Below are positions 61,901 through 62,617 of a stretch of DNA of 64,000 nt, in pieces (the stretch's first letter is position 1; every line of letters begins with the position of its first letter). The position numbers and the translations under genes were made by a program. Below the pieces are notes generated by a model. The model was not told where the DNA came from, did no database searches, and was given only the letters and a program-made list of their open reading frames with translations. This stretch comes from Aspidapion aeneum (taxonomy: Eukaryota; Arthropoda; Insecta; Coleoptera; Brentidae), in assembly GCA_963576565.1 (NCBI GenBank), contig OY755042.1, positions 15,289,272 through 15,353,271 on the forward strand, given 5' to 3'.

Positions 61901-62617
61901 ACCTGTATTGGAAAAAGTAAATCCTTGTATTCCGAGCCCGTGTGGGGCATACTCTGAATGTAAAATTAACAATGATCGGGCTATATGTTCTTGTGTCAAA
62001 GGATCTTTTGGTGCTCCTCCCAATTGCCGACCAGAATGTTTAGTAAACTCGGAATGCCCCTCCAACTTGGCATGCGTTAATCAAAAATGCAAAGATCCAT
62101 GCCCAGGATCATGTGGTTATAATGCCCAATGTAAAACCATAAGTCATGTTCCTTCTTGTTATTGCTTTGAAGGATACACGGGTGATCCTTTCTTAGGATG
62201 TCAAGAATGTAAGAATTTCTTTATTTTTTTTTACTCGTACTAAGTCAACTTGATAACCAAAAAATCAAGTAATGACTCTTGTTTTAGTTAAACCGATTGA
62301 AGAACCAGTACATCCTTGTAATCCCTCGCCGTGTGGCATTAATGCTGAATGTAAAGAATTAAACGGAGCTGGATCATGTAAATGTATCTTAGATCATATA
62401 GGCGATCCTTATACCGGATGTCGCCCAGAATGTGTAATGAATTCCGACTGTCCTAAGGACAGATCATGTATAAATACTAAATGTCAAAATCCATGTGCTG
62501 GCACTTGTGGATACAATGCAGAATGTCGAGTTGTCAATCATATACCAAATTGTGACTGTGCTCCAGGTTTTACGGGAAATCCGTTGTCATCTTGCCATCC
62601 CATACCTATCGCCCCTA
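1455..62617 (+). CDS. dp: dumpy-like giant extracellular matrix protein, partial gene (25 exons seen)
   Basis: One continuous reading frame runs through 25 exons listed separately below; the exon lengths sum to 21,615 bases, and all junctions keep frame. Seen: tandem EGF-like repeats, EGF_CA modules (DIDEC/DINEC starts), short DPY modules of the type C-x(n)-DC-x5-C-x4-C-x3-C between EGFs, and a cysteine-free Thr/Ser-rich exon. Known: this combination is characteristic of insect Dumpy, a giant membrane-anchored apical matrix filament protein at cuticle attachment sites. Inferred: orthology and secreted location, since signal peptide, ZP domain and transmembrane segment are outside the window. 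The first exon starts and the last ends in phase 1, so the gene continues on both sides. The nearest alternative would be another EGF-rich matrix protein, but the DPY modules argue against that. Confidence 0.88.
2906..3090. repeat. 10-bp minisatellite, TTTTTTC-rich
   Basis: About eighteen head-to-tail units of roughly ten bases (GCATTTTTTC, ACATTTTTTC, AATTTTTTC variants). A shorter run of the same units is at 4102-4194. Each translates as a Phe-rich low-complexity string that extends the open frame of exon 1; that extension is an artefact, because the exon ends at the donor at 2838. Confidence 0.85.
3482..3971. mobile_element. near-perfect palindromic MITE flanked by TTAA
   Basis: The two arms of about 240 bases mirror each other around position 3725. 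The left arm begins TTAAGAGTAGACATGC and the right ends GCATGTCTACTCTTAA. The shared landmark GTATGTATATCACGTGAGTC is seen in the right arm and, mirrored with one change, in the left. Both ends carry TTAA, the target site typical of piggyBac-type transposition. No coding sequence is present. It is nested inside the 2850-4250 element. Confidence 0.75.
4558..6125. mobile_element. large foldback element with internal repeats
   Basis: The left end GGCCCCAGTTTAAAAGAGCG is mirrored at the right end (CGCTCTTTTAAACCAGAGCC). Inside, a motif reading CTTCCCTGACTTCTTTCCCGGGATCCTAGAAGG with diverged copies and a following (CC)AAACCAAACC run occurs three times in forward orientation near 4746, 5250 and 5325, and once inverted near 5875-5935. 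There is no transposase. A pogo-type MITE is nested at 5650-5834. Confidence 0.65.
5650..5834. mobile_element. pogo/Tigger-type MITE with TA target duplication
   Basis: The terminal inverted repeats read CAGTCGAACCTCTATAA at the left and, mirrored, GAGAGGTTCGACTG at the right. TA dinucleotides flank both ends (5648-5649 and 5835-5836). The interior repeats GTTCGAGTTATAGAG several times. The 185-bp size and terminal sequence match the usual form of non-autonomous pogo-like elements. Confidence 0.75.
6259..6552 (+). CDS. dp: dumpy exon 2: EGF-DPY-EGF
   Basis: The acceptor is TACTCTTTTAG and the donor GTAAGTAT; phase 1 at both ends, 98 codons. It encodes an EGF module (CEKFTCGVGAQC ... CRCLEGFLGNPFPGGQC), a DPY-type linker (CSSDNPCQDPKICINGRCKERC) and a second, shorter EGF (CGVGAHCDKNTNKCICD). 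The split codon with exon 1 is C/TA (Leu). The exon stands alone between two introns of 3.4 and 2.5 kb that are largely filled with mobile elements. Confidence 0.92.
6553..7550. other. intron 2, left part: no recognised feature
   Basis: AT-rich intronic sequence with no exon-like cysteine pattern and no repeat ends that I can define. A degenerate GGTTTGGTTAGGTTT run lies at about 7430-7490. Confidence 0.5.
7556..7757 (+). repeat. 5' LTR of the composite LTR element
   Basis: 202 bp with TG...CA ends; a direct copy lies at 8667-8868. The primer-binding site follows at 7758-7775. Confidence 0.85.
7750..8450 (-). pseudogene. gypsy-type gag zinc knuckle and protease fragment, antisense to its LTRs
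   Basis: On the minus strand a frame is open from about 8450 down to 7750. In order it shows a first cysteine cluster (NCKRC...HGPREC), a canonical CCHC knuckle (C-GK-C-GIEN-H-FAVS-C), then a retropepsin-like protease with the active-site motif DTGADVSVIP, and finally the start of the linker toward reverse transcriptase (about VCYP). There the frame runs into the primer-binding site, read backwards, and stops. Reverse transcriptase, RNase H and integrase are absent. It is a Ty3/gypsy fragment, not a host gene, and it lies opposite to the orientation set by the primer-binding site and polypurine tract. Confidence 0.8.
8667..8868 (+). repeat. 3' LTR of the composite LTR element
   Basis: Direct copy of 7556-7757 with one visible C/T difference, preceded by the polypurine tract and followed by the GTATT target duplicate. 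Confidence 0.85.
9090..12095 (+). CDS. dp: dumpy exon 3: long EGF/EGF_CA/DPY exon
   Basis: A 1,002-codon exon, acceptor TTATTTTAG, donor GTGAGT, phase 1 at both ends. It begins with three EGFs; the third is calcium-binding (DIDECNSNVCGNDAVC, about 9339). It then alternates DPY-type four-cysteine linkers with EGFs of the form CGPNALCLVENHKTSCVCAPGYKGNP. Between about 11035 and 11300 several DPY modules follow each other without an EGF (CVSDKDC, CRNNSDC, CTSHSQC, CRSDNSC). A further DPY run is at 11413-11640, and another calcium-binding EGF (DIDECLENPCHISAKC) at about 11705. The frame is uninterrupted. Small open frames on other strands across it are shadows. Confidence 0.94.
12096..12212 (+). 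other. short phase-1 intron
   Basis: 117 bases, GTGAGT to TTTTTTTAG, AT-rich, with no feature inside. Confidence 0.8.
12213..12366 (+). CDS. dp: dumpy exon 4: EGF plus first half of an EGF_CA
   Basis: The exon follows TTTTTTTAG and ends before GTAAGT. It starts in phase 1 and ends in phase 2, unlike most exons here. It encodes one EGF (PCGFVDCGKGTC ... CSCSPGYKLFDDKC) and then DIDECVENNPCHKTAK, the N-terminal half of a calcium-binding EGF. The rest of that module is in the next exon, so this intron cuts inside a domain. The split codon AA/A gives Lys. Confidence 0.9.
12538..14147 (+). CDS. dp: dumpy exon 5: second half of EGF_CA, then EGF/DPY array
   Basis: The acceptor is TTTATTTTTTTAG; it starts in phase 2 and ends in phase 1 before GTAAGT (1,610 bases). 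The first residues (CVNYEGSFSCVCEDNLVGDP) complete the calcium-binding EGF of exon 4. EGFs then alternate with DPY linkers. Paired DPY modules without an intervening EGF occur at about 12990-13190 (CAADKQC, CTNARDC, CKSNTTC) and again at about 13907-14030. The exon contains EGFs of the form CGKNALCSAEEHKQICYCQPGYTGDP and one of the type DFCADKPCGPKALCHNTEGSF, which lacks the usual DIDEC start. Confidence 0.93.
14148..15957. other. intron 5, carrying a copia remnant
   Basis: 1.8-kb intron. The left 500 bases (14148-14670) hold nothing I can name. The remainder is the copia-type remnant listed separately. The acceptor at 15956-15957 has a good poly-T tract. Confidence 0.6.
14672..15801 (-). mobile_element. 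deleted Ty1/copia retrotransposon remnant
   Basis: Two diverged direct repeats of about 115 bases (14672-14791 and 15686-15801; shared landmark GGTGCATCTT) bracket it and may be LTR remains. Minus-strand coding pieces between them are a GAG-pre-integrase fragment (WHKRFSHQN...CEGCIYGKAH) fused directly to the end of reverse transcriptase (YFLGRPDLACAVSVVSR) at 15219-15542, then an RNase H fragment with stops (about 15000-15220). Integrase core and most of the reverse transcriptase are deleted. It is non-functional. Confidence 0.75.
15958..16801 (+). CDS. dp: dumpy exon 6: DPY-dense exon
   Basis: The acceptor is TTTTATTTTTAG and the donor GTAAGTGT; it starts in phase 1 and ends in phase 2. 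It encodes runs of DPY-type modules directly abutting one another (C-SDNND-C, C-GSDHD-C, C-RVDND-C, C-HRDED-C), one EGF (CGPNAICSISDHRAYCSCGPG), another run of four (CEQNMEC, CSFASDC, CRKDSDC, CRTSLEC) and a second EGF (CGVNAKCSIIDHNKICEC). It ends inside the linker before the next DPY. This part is much richer in DPY than the rest of the gene. The phase 2 donor joins a Ser codon (TC/T) to exon 7. Confidence 0.92.
16883..16919. repeat. (TA)n microsatellite, 3' tail of a LINE
   Basis: Perfect TA dinucleotides directly abut the 3' end of the minus-strand LINE fragment, consistent with a simple-repeat tail. Confidence 0.8.
16920..18130 (-). mobile_element. 5'-truncated non-LTR retrotransposon (RTE-like) with broken frames
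   Basis: Minus-strand reverse transcriptase pieces occur in several frames. The palm motifs are LLYVDLQIAYDSI (17714-18112 frame) and the catalytic FADDQIVVAQDYDDLEYM (17489-17710 frame), followed by the C-terminal block VWYGHVQRMNDERLPKQ (17020-17265 frame). The 5' half and endonuclease are missing. The 3' end abuts a (TA)n tail. It belongs to the same family as the copy at 51735-53760, from the shared GHVQRMNDERLPKQ-type C-terminus and the matching 3' end. The clade assignment is tentative. Confidence 0.75.
18131..18864. other. intron 6, middle: no recognised feature
   Basis: Intronic, with no exon signature or definable repeat end. Confidence 0.45.
18865..19075. repeat. short foldback repeat
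   Basis: Arms of about 95 bases mirror each other around 18970. The landmark TAACTTATCGTCTATTATCT on the left appears inverted as AGATAATAGACGATAAGTTA on the right. A small direct duplication (CGTCTATTATCTCTATAAAT) lies at the hinge. No coding sequence. Confidence 0.65.
19248..19672. mobile_element. MITE with inverted ends CGGCACTTCACTTGG
   Basis: The left end CGGCACTTCACTTGG (19248) is mirrored by CCAAGTGAAGTGCCG (ending 19672). The subterminal GCAAACA-type sequence is also roughly mirrored. 425 bp, with no transposase. Confidence 0.65.
19987..20162 (+). CDS. dp: dumpy exon 7: DPY run
   Basis: The acceptor TTGTTTTAG is at 19985-19986 and the donor is GTAAGTAT; it starts in phase 2 and ends in phase 1. 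It encodes three abutting DPY-type modules (CNS-DSSC ... GYCQGVC, CNSDFSC ... LCIVGC, CRNDSAC ... NKC) and no EGF. It completes the DPY run begun at the end of exon 6; the intron cuts between Ser and Asp of a module. Confidence 0.9.
20650..20957. repeat. 118-bp tandem repeat, about 2.6 copies
   Basis: The landmark TCCAGACT/TCCGGACT recurs at 20681, 20799 and 20917, a period of 118 bases. Each unit also holds TTTGAAATATACCCCCACCC. It lies 45 bases upstream of the next exon's acceptor. Confidence 0.8.
21002..21919 (+). CDS. dp: dumpy exon 8: EGF/DPY exon with internal donor
   Basis: The acceptor is TATATTTTAG. The frame stays open to a TAA at 21934-21936, but I place the exon end at 21919 before GTAAGG. 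The split codon T/GT then restores the EGF-terminal cysteine (TVEC) with exon 9, and phase 1 is kept (306 codons). It encodes EGF, a DPY stretch with close cysteines (CHDNCQCDESGYC, CSSEKQCSCGETC), EGF (CGKNAICKVVDHRKLCSC), a DPY linker, and EGFs ending CGVGALCKVVSGRPECVC. Retention of the downstream intron would add a few residues and terminate the protein. Confidence 0.9.
21920..22680. other. intron 8, left part: no recognised feature
   Basis: AT-rich, with no exon pattern. Transposase remains begin near 22720. Confidence 0.45.
22720..23650 (-). pseudogene. Tc1/mariner-superfamily transposase relic
   Basis: Minus-strand coding in several frames. The order from 23650 down is an N-terminal helix-turn-helix-like stretch (WYYAGNSARSAKKLPF), a region with FTDEITFSLYN as the first catalytic Asp block, then FFINSNLNGAAHLNLLQ and WFQQDECPAHDVLPAREFL as the second Asp block, and a C-terminal tail (LSNVQQGFYNRLGYCL) in another frame. 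The frames are interrupted by shifts, so it is inactive. No convincing terminal inverted repeats were found. Confidence 0.75.
23958..24095 (+). CDS. dp: dumpy exon 9: single EGF
   Basis: The acceptor is TTTATTTCGTAG and the donor GTAAGAAT; phase 1 at both ends, 46 codons. Joining to exon 8 recreates a TGT codon. The product is a single EGF-like module (CRTEGCGKNAEC ... FFVCQCSPGYSGQPEIEC). It is too short to stand out as an open frame; it was recognised by its cysteine pattern and matching splice phases. Confidence 0.88.
24527..25560. mobile_element. foldback element, arms about 350 bp
   Basis: The left arm (about 24527-24890) is mirrored by the right arm (about 25200-25560). The landmark TGTGTGATACATCAAAATTT on the left appears inverted as AAATTTTGATGTATCACACA on the right; ACCCCCTCCA is shared too. 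The loop of about 300 bases is not coding. No target duplication was identified. Confidence 0.65.
25631..26835 (+). mobile_element. Tc1/mariner-type element with long TIRs and a transposase stub
   Basis: The ends read TACAGGGTTTTCCCGTATAA and, mirrored, TACGGGAATACCCTGTA, with TA as presumed target duplicate. The inverted repeats extend about 370 bases inward (for example CATTGACACAAAAAGTGATG on the left against the mirrored sequence near 26480). The plus-strand middle (about 26180-26400) keeps the last part of a DDE transposase (WSANSPYLSPLDFF). Internally deleted and inactive. Confidence 0.75.
27090..27875 (+). CDS. dp: dumpy exon 10: DPY/EGF exon
   Basis: The acceptor is TTCCTGTAG and the donor GTAAACAT; phase 1 at both ends, 262 codons. 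It begins with a DPY module (ECSNDLDCVDQKAC) and an EGF (CGQNAICKTVNHRPRCTC), then more DPY-EGF pairs. Some EGF modules here are atypical (CPPEKGCDVINHKPICICLKNC, CPEDSPCRVEDHKPICDYCPPG), lacking the GxxGDP turn found elsewhere. The donor is weaker than the GTAAGT of most exons. Confidence 0.9.
28165..29479. mobile_element. TIR element with GCCCAGTCA ends and TA flanks
   Basis: The left end TA-GCCCAGTCA is mirrored by TGACTGGGC-TA at the right. Inside, the segment GCATCTGGGACACATCCCCA near 28242 is mirrored near 29400, giving subterminal inverted repeats. The centre holds no coding sequence. Probably a non-autonomous DNA transposon. Confidence 0.6.
29610..29753 (+). CDS. dp: dumpy exon 11: DPY plus half-EGF
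   Basis: The acceptor is TTCTTTATAG and the donor GTATAG; phase 1 at both ends, 48 codons. It encodes a DPY module (CRSHSECAPQQACINKLCQNPC) and the start of an EGF (CTQSQDCQVQDHQPVC) whose last cysteines appear to continue in exon 12. It is separated from exon 12 by a 58-base intron. Confidence 0.88.
29812..29883 (+). CDS. dp: dumpy exon 12: 24-codon DPY-like exon
   Basis: The acceptor TATATTTTAG and donor GTAAGTCG bracket 72 bases in phase 1/1. The product is VCQCQTDHDCGHTNYKCDGC and a few more residues. The first two cysteines plausibly close the preceding EGF, then a DPY-type DxDC pattern follows with an aberrant CDGCHC ending. It was recognised by splice signals, phase and cysteine pattern. 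Confidence 0.8.
29884..30944. other. intron 12: no recognised feature
   Basis: About 1 kb of AT-rich intron. A 73-codon open frame at 30579-30800 has no cysteine pattern or splice signals and is not called. Confidence 0.5.
30945..31013 (+). CDS. dp: dumpy exon 13: 23-codon Pro-rich linker
   Basis: The acceptor GATTTATAG and donor GTAAGTCA enclose 69 bases in phase 1/1. The product is EEPRHPGYLPPTTCDSHTGA and CSQ. It has only two cysteines and no complete module; it resembles a linker leading into the Thr-rich exon. It is supported by splice sites and phase only, so it could be alternatively spliced. Confidence 0.7.
31014..31694. other. intron 13: no recognised feature
   Basis: 681 bases before the mucin exon, with no element ends or exon pattern seen. 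Confidence 0.5.
31695..38162 (+). CDS. dp: dumpy exon 14: giant Thr/Ser-rich mucin-like exon
   Basis: The acceptor AATAACAG and donor GTATAA enclose 6,468 bases in phase 1/1. The first cysteine is at about codon 2,096; before it the product is Thr/Ser/Glu/Lys/Ile-rich with many potential O- and N-glycosylation sites. Blocks: an irregular Thr-rich part, a 139-residue segment present twice in tandem (32778-33611), about eight degenerate units of roughly 85-90 residues (about 34020-35960; recurring TTSL..TTEEEYKIKT and SIMPEEGVRG), then a third repeat type (SNILPIDSKTTESN). The last 59 codons return to a DPY module and an EGF (CADNAKC ... CVCPPYHYGDP). It occupies the place of the PIGSFEAST repeat region of Drosophila Dumpy, but I see no PIGSFEAST motif. 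It is probably an extended, flexible, glycosylated segment. Confidence 0.9.
32778..33611 (+). repeat. 417-bp in-frame tandem duplication inside the mucin exon
   Basis: Copy 1 is 32778-33194 and copy 2 is 33195-33611. By eye they differ at two bases, both changing the amino acid (Ile/Thr and Glu/Val). The unit is 139 codons, so the frame is kept. Confidence 0.95.
34020..35960 (+). repeat. degenerate protein repeats of about 250-275 bp
   Basis: About eight units, each with a TTSL-type motif followed by a TTEEEYKIKT-like motif and an EEGV-type motif. Spacing between equivalent motifs is mostly 240-275 bases. The units are clearly diverged, so this expansion is older than the 417-bp duplication. 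Confidence 0.8.
38163..40280. other. intron 14, possible LINE 3' end
   Basis: 2.1 kb with no exon pattern. An (ATTCT)n run at about 39470-39491 directly follows GATTAATAAAT, which could be the tail of a LINE 3' end; no coding sequence supports this. Confidence 0.4.
40281..40496 (+). CDS. dp: dumpy exon 15: DPY-EGF
   Basis: The acceptor is TTCTAATTAG and the donor GTAAGATA; phase 1 at both ends, 72 codons. It encodes a DPY module (CKSDTDCYEMEACYLGLCQDPC) and an EGF (CAKSARCQAKMHRPICTCPSGFEGNP...NC). Confidence 0.92.
40497..40955. other. intron 15: no recognised feature
   Basis: 459 bases, AT-rich, with a long T/C-rich stretch before the acceptor. Confidence 0.6.
40956..41138 (+). CDS. dp: dumpy exon 16: DPY-EGF
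   Basis: The acceptor is TTTTATCTAG and the donor GTAAGTAA; phase 1 at both ends, 61 codons. It encodes a DPY module (CTSNEECSISEACIDGACQRPC) and an EGF (CAQNAVCLNTNHGCDCSCEEGFQGNGFVGC) with an extra CDC pair relative to neighbours. Confidence 0.92.
41385..42012. mobile_element. foldback element, arms about 250 bp
   Basis: The arms mirror around 41700. The landmark TTCTCGAAAATTATCAGGAA on the left is mirrored near 41990, and the CTTCGAGGGGTATACTTTACC-type block appears inverted on each side (41507 and 41880). The two small open frames inside are the same sequence read from each arm, not genes. Confidence 0.75.
42701..42873 (+). pseudogene. decayed copy of the 3' part of the mucin exon, inside an intron
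   Basis: The sequence parallels 37652-37862 of exon 14. Shared stretches include GCGACTACAACGTTAGAAAG and ACTAATGAAATTCCTAC, with about 38 bases deleted in the copy. The corresponding frame carries TAA (ACGTAATTG) and has no splice sites. About 50 bases downstream (42910-42965) a short cysteine-containing frame (CIDNKLQHNNAICAC) may be an eroded EGF. Confidence 0.8.
43035..43917 (-). mobile_element. mariner element with TIRs and TA target duplication, internally decayed
   Basis: The ends are CGAGGTCTGGCTATTAAATA on the left and, mirrored, TATTTAATAGCCAGACCGCG on the right, with TA at 43033-43034 and 43918-43919. At 883 bp it is shorter than the usual roughly 1.3 kb of an intact mariner. Minus-strand transposase pieces are frameshifted; the C-terminal part (43092-43370) retains the YSPDLGPCNIFLFPKIK block and the tail EYIEHLNVE. 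Inactive. Confidence 0.85.
43918..44926. other. intron 16, right part: no recognised feature
   Basis: About 1 kb with no exon signature or repeat end that I can define. Confidence 0.45.
44927..45418 (+). CDS. dp: dumpy exon 17: DPY-EGF pairs and a third EGF
   Basis: The acceptor is TTTGTTTTAG and the donor GTAAGTAA; phase 1 at both ends, 164 codons. Order: DPY (CQYNEDCPPNKLC), EGF (CGENAECIPKNHGTECQC), DPY (CRADSECSSNEACINGQC), EGF (CGTNAMCDVRNHKAICKC), then the first EGF of the NPCDPNPCGANALC type that dominates downstream. It therefore marks the switch from mixed modules to the regular EGF-DPY-EGF units. Confidence 0.93.
46080..46340 (-). pseudogene. possible 3' coding end of a LINE
   Basis: The reverse complement reads SSKTLNLLPQDLQNSVREKS with interrupting stops just upstream, resembling the C-terminal N-x-LP-x-D-L block of non-LTR reverse transcriptases. 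Short and weak. Confidence 0.35.
46483..48316. repeat. 515-bp tandem repeat, about 3.5 copies
   Basis: The landmark GAATTTCGTACCCGTGAATT recurs at about 46502, 47016, 47531 and 48046 (G-for-T change just before the last), a period of 514-515 bases. The fourth copy stops partway, after AGTAAGAAAACTA. Copies are highly similar. Small open frames of 64-90 codons recur once per unit in equivalent positions and are explained by the repeat. The same unit forms the inverted pair at 425-1432. Confidence 0.92.
48317..48950. other. intron 17, right end
   Basis: Contains two diverged copies of a GTCCGCCATCTT-containing stretch (about 48419 and 48727), a hint of another old repeat. No exon is seen until the acceptor at 48950. 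Confidence 0.45.
48951..50432 (+). CDS. dp: dumpy exon 18: EGF array turning into EGF-DPY-EGF units
   Basis: The acceptor is TTGTTCTTTTAG and the donor GTAATT; phase 1 at both ends, 494 codons. It starts with a run of EGFs with Pro-rich links (NECSPNPCGPNSGC, NPCEPSPCGPNTQC, NPCDPNPCGHGATC, NPCIPNPCSPGAIC), then DPY-EGF pairs (CVVDENCADHQACISYRCRDPC; CVLHTDCPLNKACLDGHC). A modified EGF with CNTYGPQIAVCNPCMGPD near 50175 replaces the usual middle cysteines. Last comes DPY-EGF (CTSNADC ... CGVNALCSVVKHAPICSC). Confidence 0.94.
50433..51734. other. intron 18, left part
   Basis: No exon pattern. The first 150 bases (CGAAAA-rich; CACAACTCACATAGTTCGA) resemble part of the foldback element at 4558-6125 (about 5385-5415), so a fragment of that family may be present. 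Confidence 0.4.
51735..53760 (-). mobile_element. non-LTR retrotransposon (RTE-like), 5'-truncated and frameshifted
   Basis: Minus-strand frames from right to left are a region before the RT (WWTDKIQEMVKEKKRTYLKW), RT fingers and palm (KSGKASGPGGIYAEMLKYG, KKGNKLDCNNYRGISVTSTL), a degenerate stretch, the catalytic FADDQVIVANDKEDMEYMM block and a long C-terminal part ending in VIWFGHLQRMNDERLPKQ and a basic GRRKRGR stretch. Endonuclease is absent. It shares its C-terminus and 3' end with the fragment at 16920-18130. Several frameshifts and stops make it inactive. Confidence 0.85.
54073..55359 (+). CDS. dp: dumpy exon 19: four EGF-DPY-EGF units in one exon
   Basis: The acceptor is TCTCTTTCAG and the donor GTAAGTTA; phase 1 at both ends, 429 codons. 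Four successive units of about 105 residues each consist of EGF (NPCDPSPCGPYSRC ... CSCLPSYYGAPPAC), DPY (KPECISTSECPQTRACINQK) and EGF (CVDPCPGTCGANAFC ... GDPFVRC). The first unit is less regular (ETCENVQCGVNAHC). These units match those of exons 20-25, where each has its own exon. Confidence 0.95.
55846..57638. mobile_element. TIR element CCCAAGTAACATT with internal 183-bp repeats
   Basis: The left end TA-CCCAAGTAACATT and the right end AATGTTACTTGGG-TA (mirrored with small differences) suggest a DNA transposon with TA target duplication. Inside, about two copies of a 183-bp unit lie at roughly 56050-56460 (landmark AGGCGGCCATATAGAAC at 56230, AGGCGGTCATATAAAAC at 56413). No transposase is seen. 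Confidence 0.6.
57639..59421. other. intron 19, right part: no recognised feature
   Basis: An open frame at 58138-58482 is AT-rich and lacks any pattern or splice signal. No defined element ends. Confidence 0.45.
59422..59721 (+). CDS. dp: dumpy exon 20: one EGF-DPY-EGF unit
   Basis: The acceptor is TTTGTTGGCAG and the donor GTAAAAAA; phase 1 at both ends, 100 codons. RRNPCEPSPCGFNSVC ... FFGAPPAC (EGF), RPECSISSECGLDKAC (DPY), DPCPGTCGVGARC ... GDPFVKC (EGF). It is the first of six exons that each code one unit. The donor is weaker than its neighbours'. Confidence 0.94.
59722..60382. other. intron 20: no recognised feature
   Basis: 661 bases with no element ends or exon pattern. Confidence 0.55.
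60383..60700 (+). CDS. dp: dumpy exon 21: one EGF-DPY-EGF unit
   Basis: The acceptor is GATTAAGCAG and the donor GTAAGTTG; phase 1 at both ends, 106 codons. EGF (TPCIPSPCGPNAECKSIRDRATC ... GAPPNC), DPY (RPECVIDQDCPMNLAC), EGF (DPCAGSCSFNAECRVVNHRAIC ... GDPFSGC). The acceptor lacks a long pyrimidine tract. Confidence 0.93.
60837..61154 (+). CDS. dp: dumpy exon 22: one EGF-DPY-EGF unit
   Basis: The acceptor is TTTGTTCGTAG and the donor GTAAGACA; phase 1 at both ends, 106 codons. EGF (NPCHPSPCGANAQC ... GDPYLGC), DPY (RPECLSSNECPSNKAC), EGF (DPCPGICGVNAECFVINHIPQC). An upstream CCAG acceptor at about 60800 would bring an in-frame stop and is rejected. Confidence 0.93.
61212..61526 (+). CDS. 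dp: dumpy exon 23: one EGF-DPY-EGF unit
   Basis: It follows a 57-base intron (acceptor ATTTATTTCTAG; donor GTAAGACC); phase 1 at both ends, 105 codons. EGF (NPCVPSPCGPYSICQVTNDRPVC ... GAPPNC), DPY (KPECVVNSECSLDRSC), EGF (DPCPGTCGLNAFCRTVAHAPIC). The preceding intron has no in-frame stop, so its retention would keep the frame. Confidence 0.94.
61527..61896. other. intron 23
   Basis: 370 bases, no feature seen. Confidence 0.6.
61897..62208 (+). CDS. dp: dumpy exon 24: one EGF-DPY-EGF unit
   Basis: The acceptor is TTTGATTTTTAG and the donor GTAAGAAT; phase 1 at both ends, 104 codons. EGF (NPCIPSPCGAYSECKINNDRAIC ... GAPPNC), DPY (RPECLVNSECPSNLAC), EGF (DPCPGSCGYNAQCKTISHVPSC ... GDPFLGC). 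A 79-base intron follows. Confidence 0.94.
62288..62617 (+). CDS. dp: dumpy exon 25: one EGF-DPY-EGF unit, last exon in window
   Basis: The acceptor is CTTGTTTTAG and the donor GTAAGATT; phase 1 at both ends, 110 codons. EGF (HPCNPSPCGINAECKELNGAGSC ... GDPYTGC), DPY (RPECVMNSDCPKDRSC), EGF (NPCAGTCGYNAECRVVNHIPNC ... GNPLSSC). No further exon is visible to the window end, and the phase-1 donor shows that the gene continues. Confidence 0.94.
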
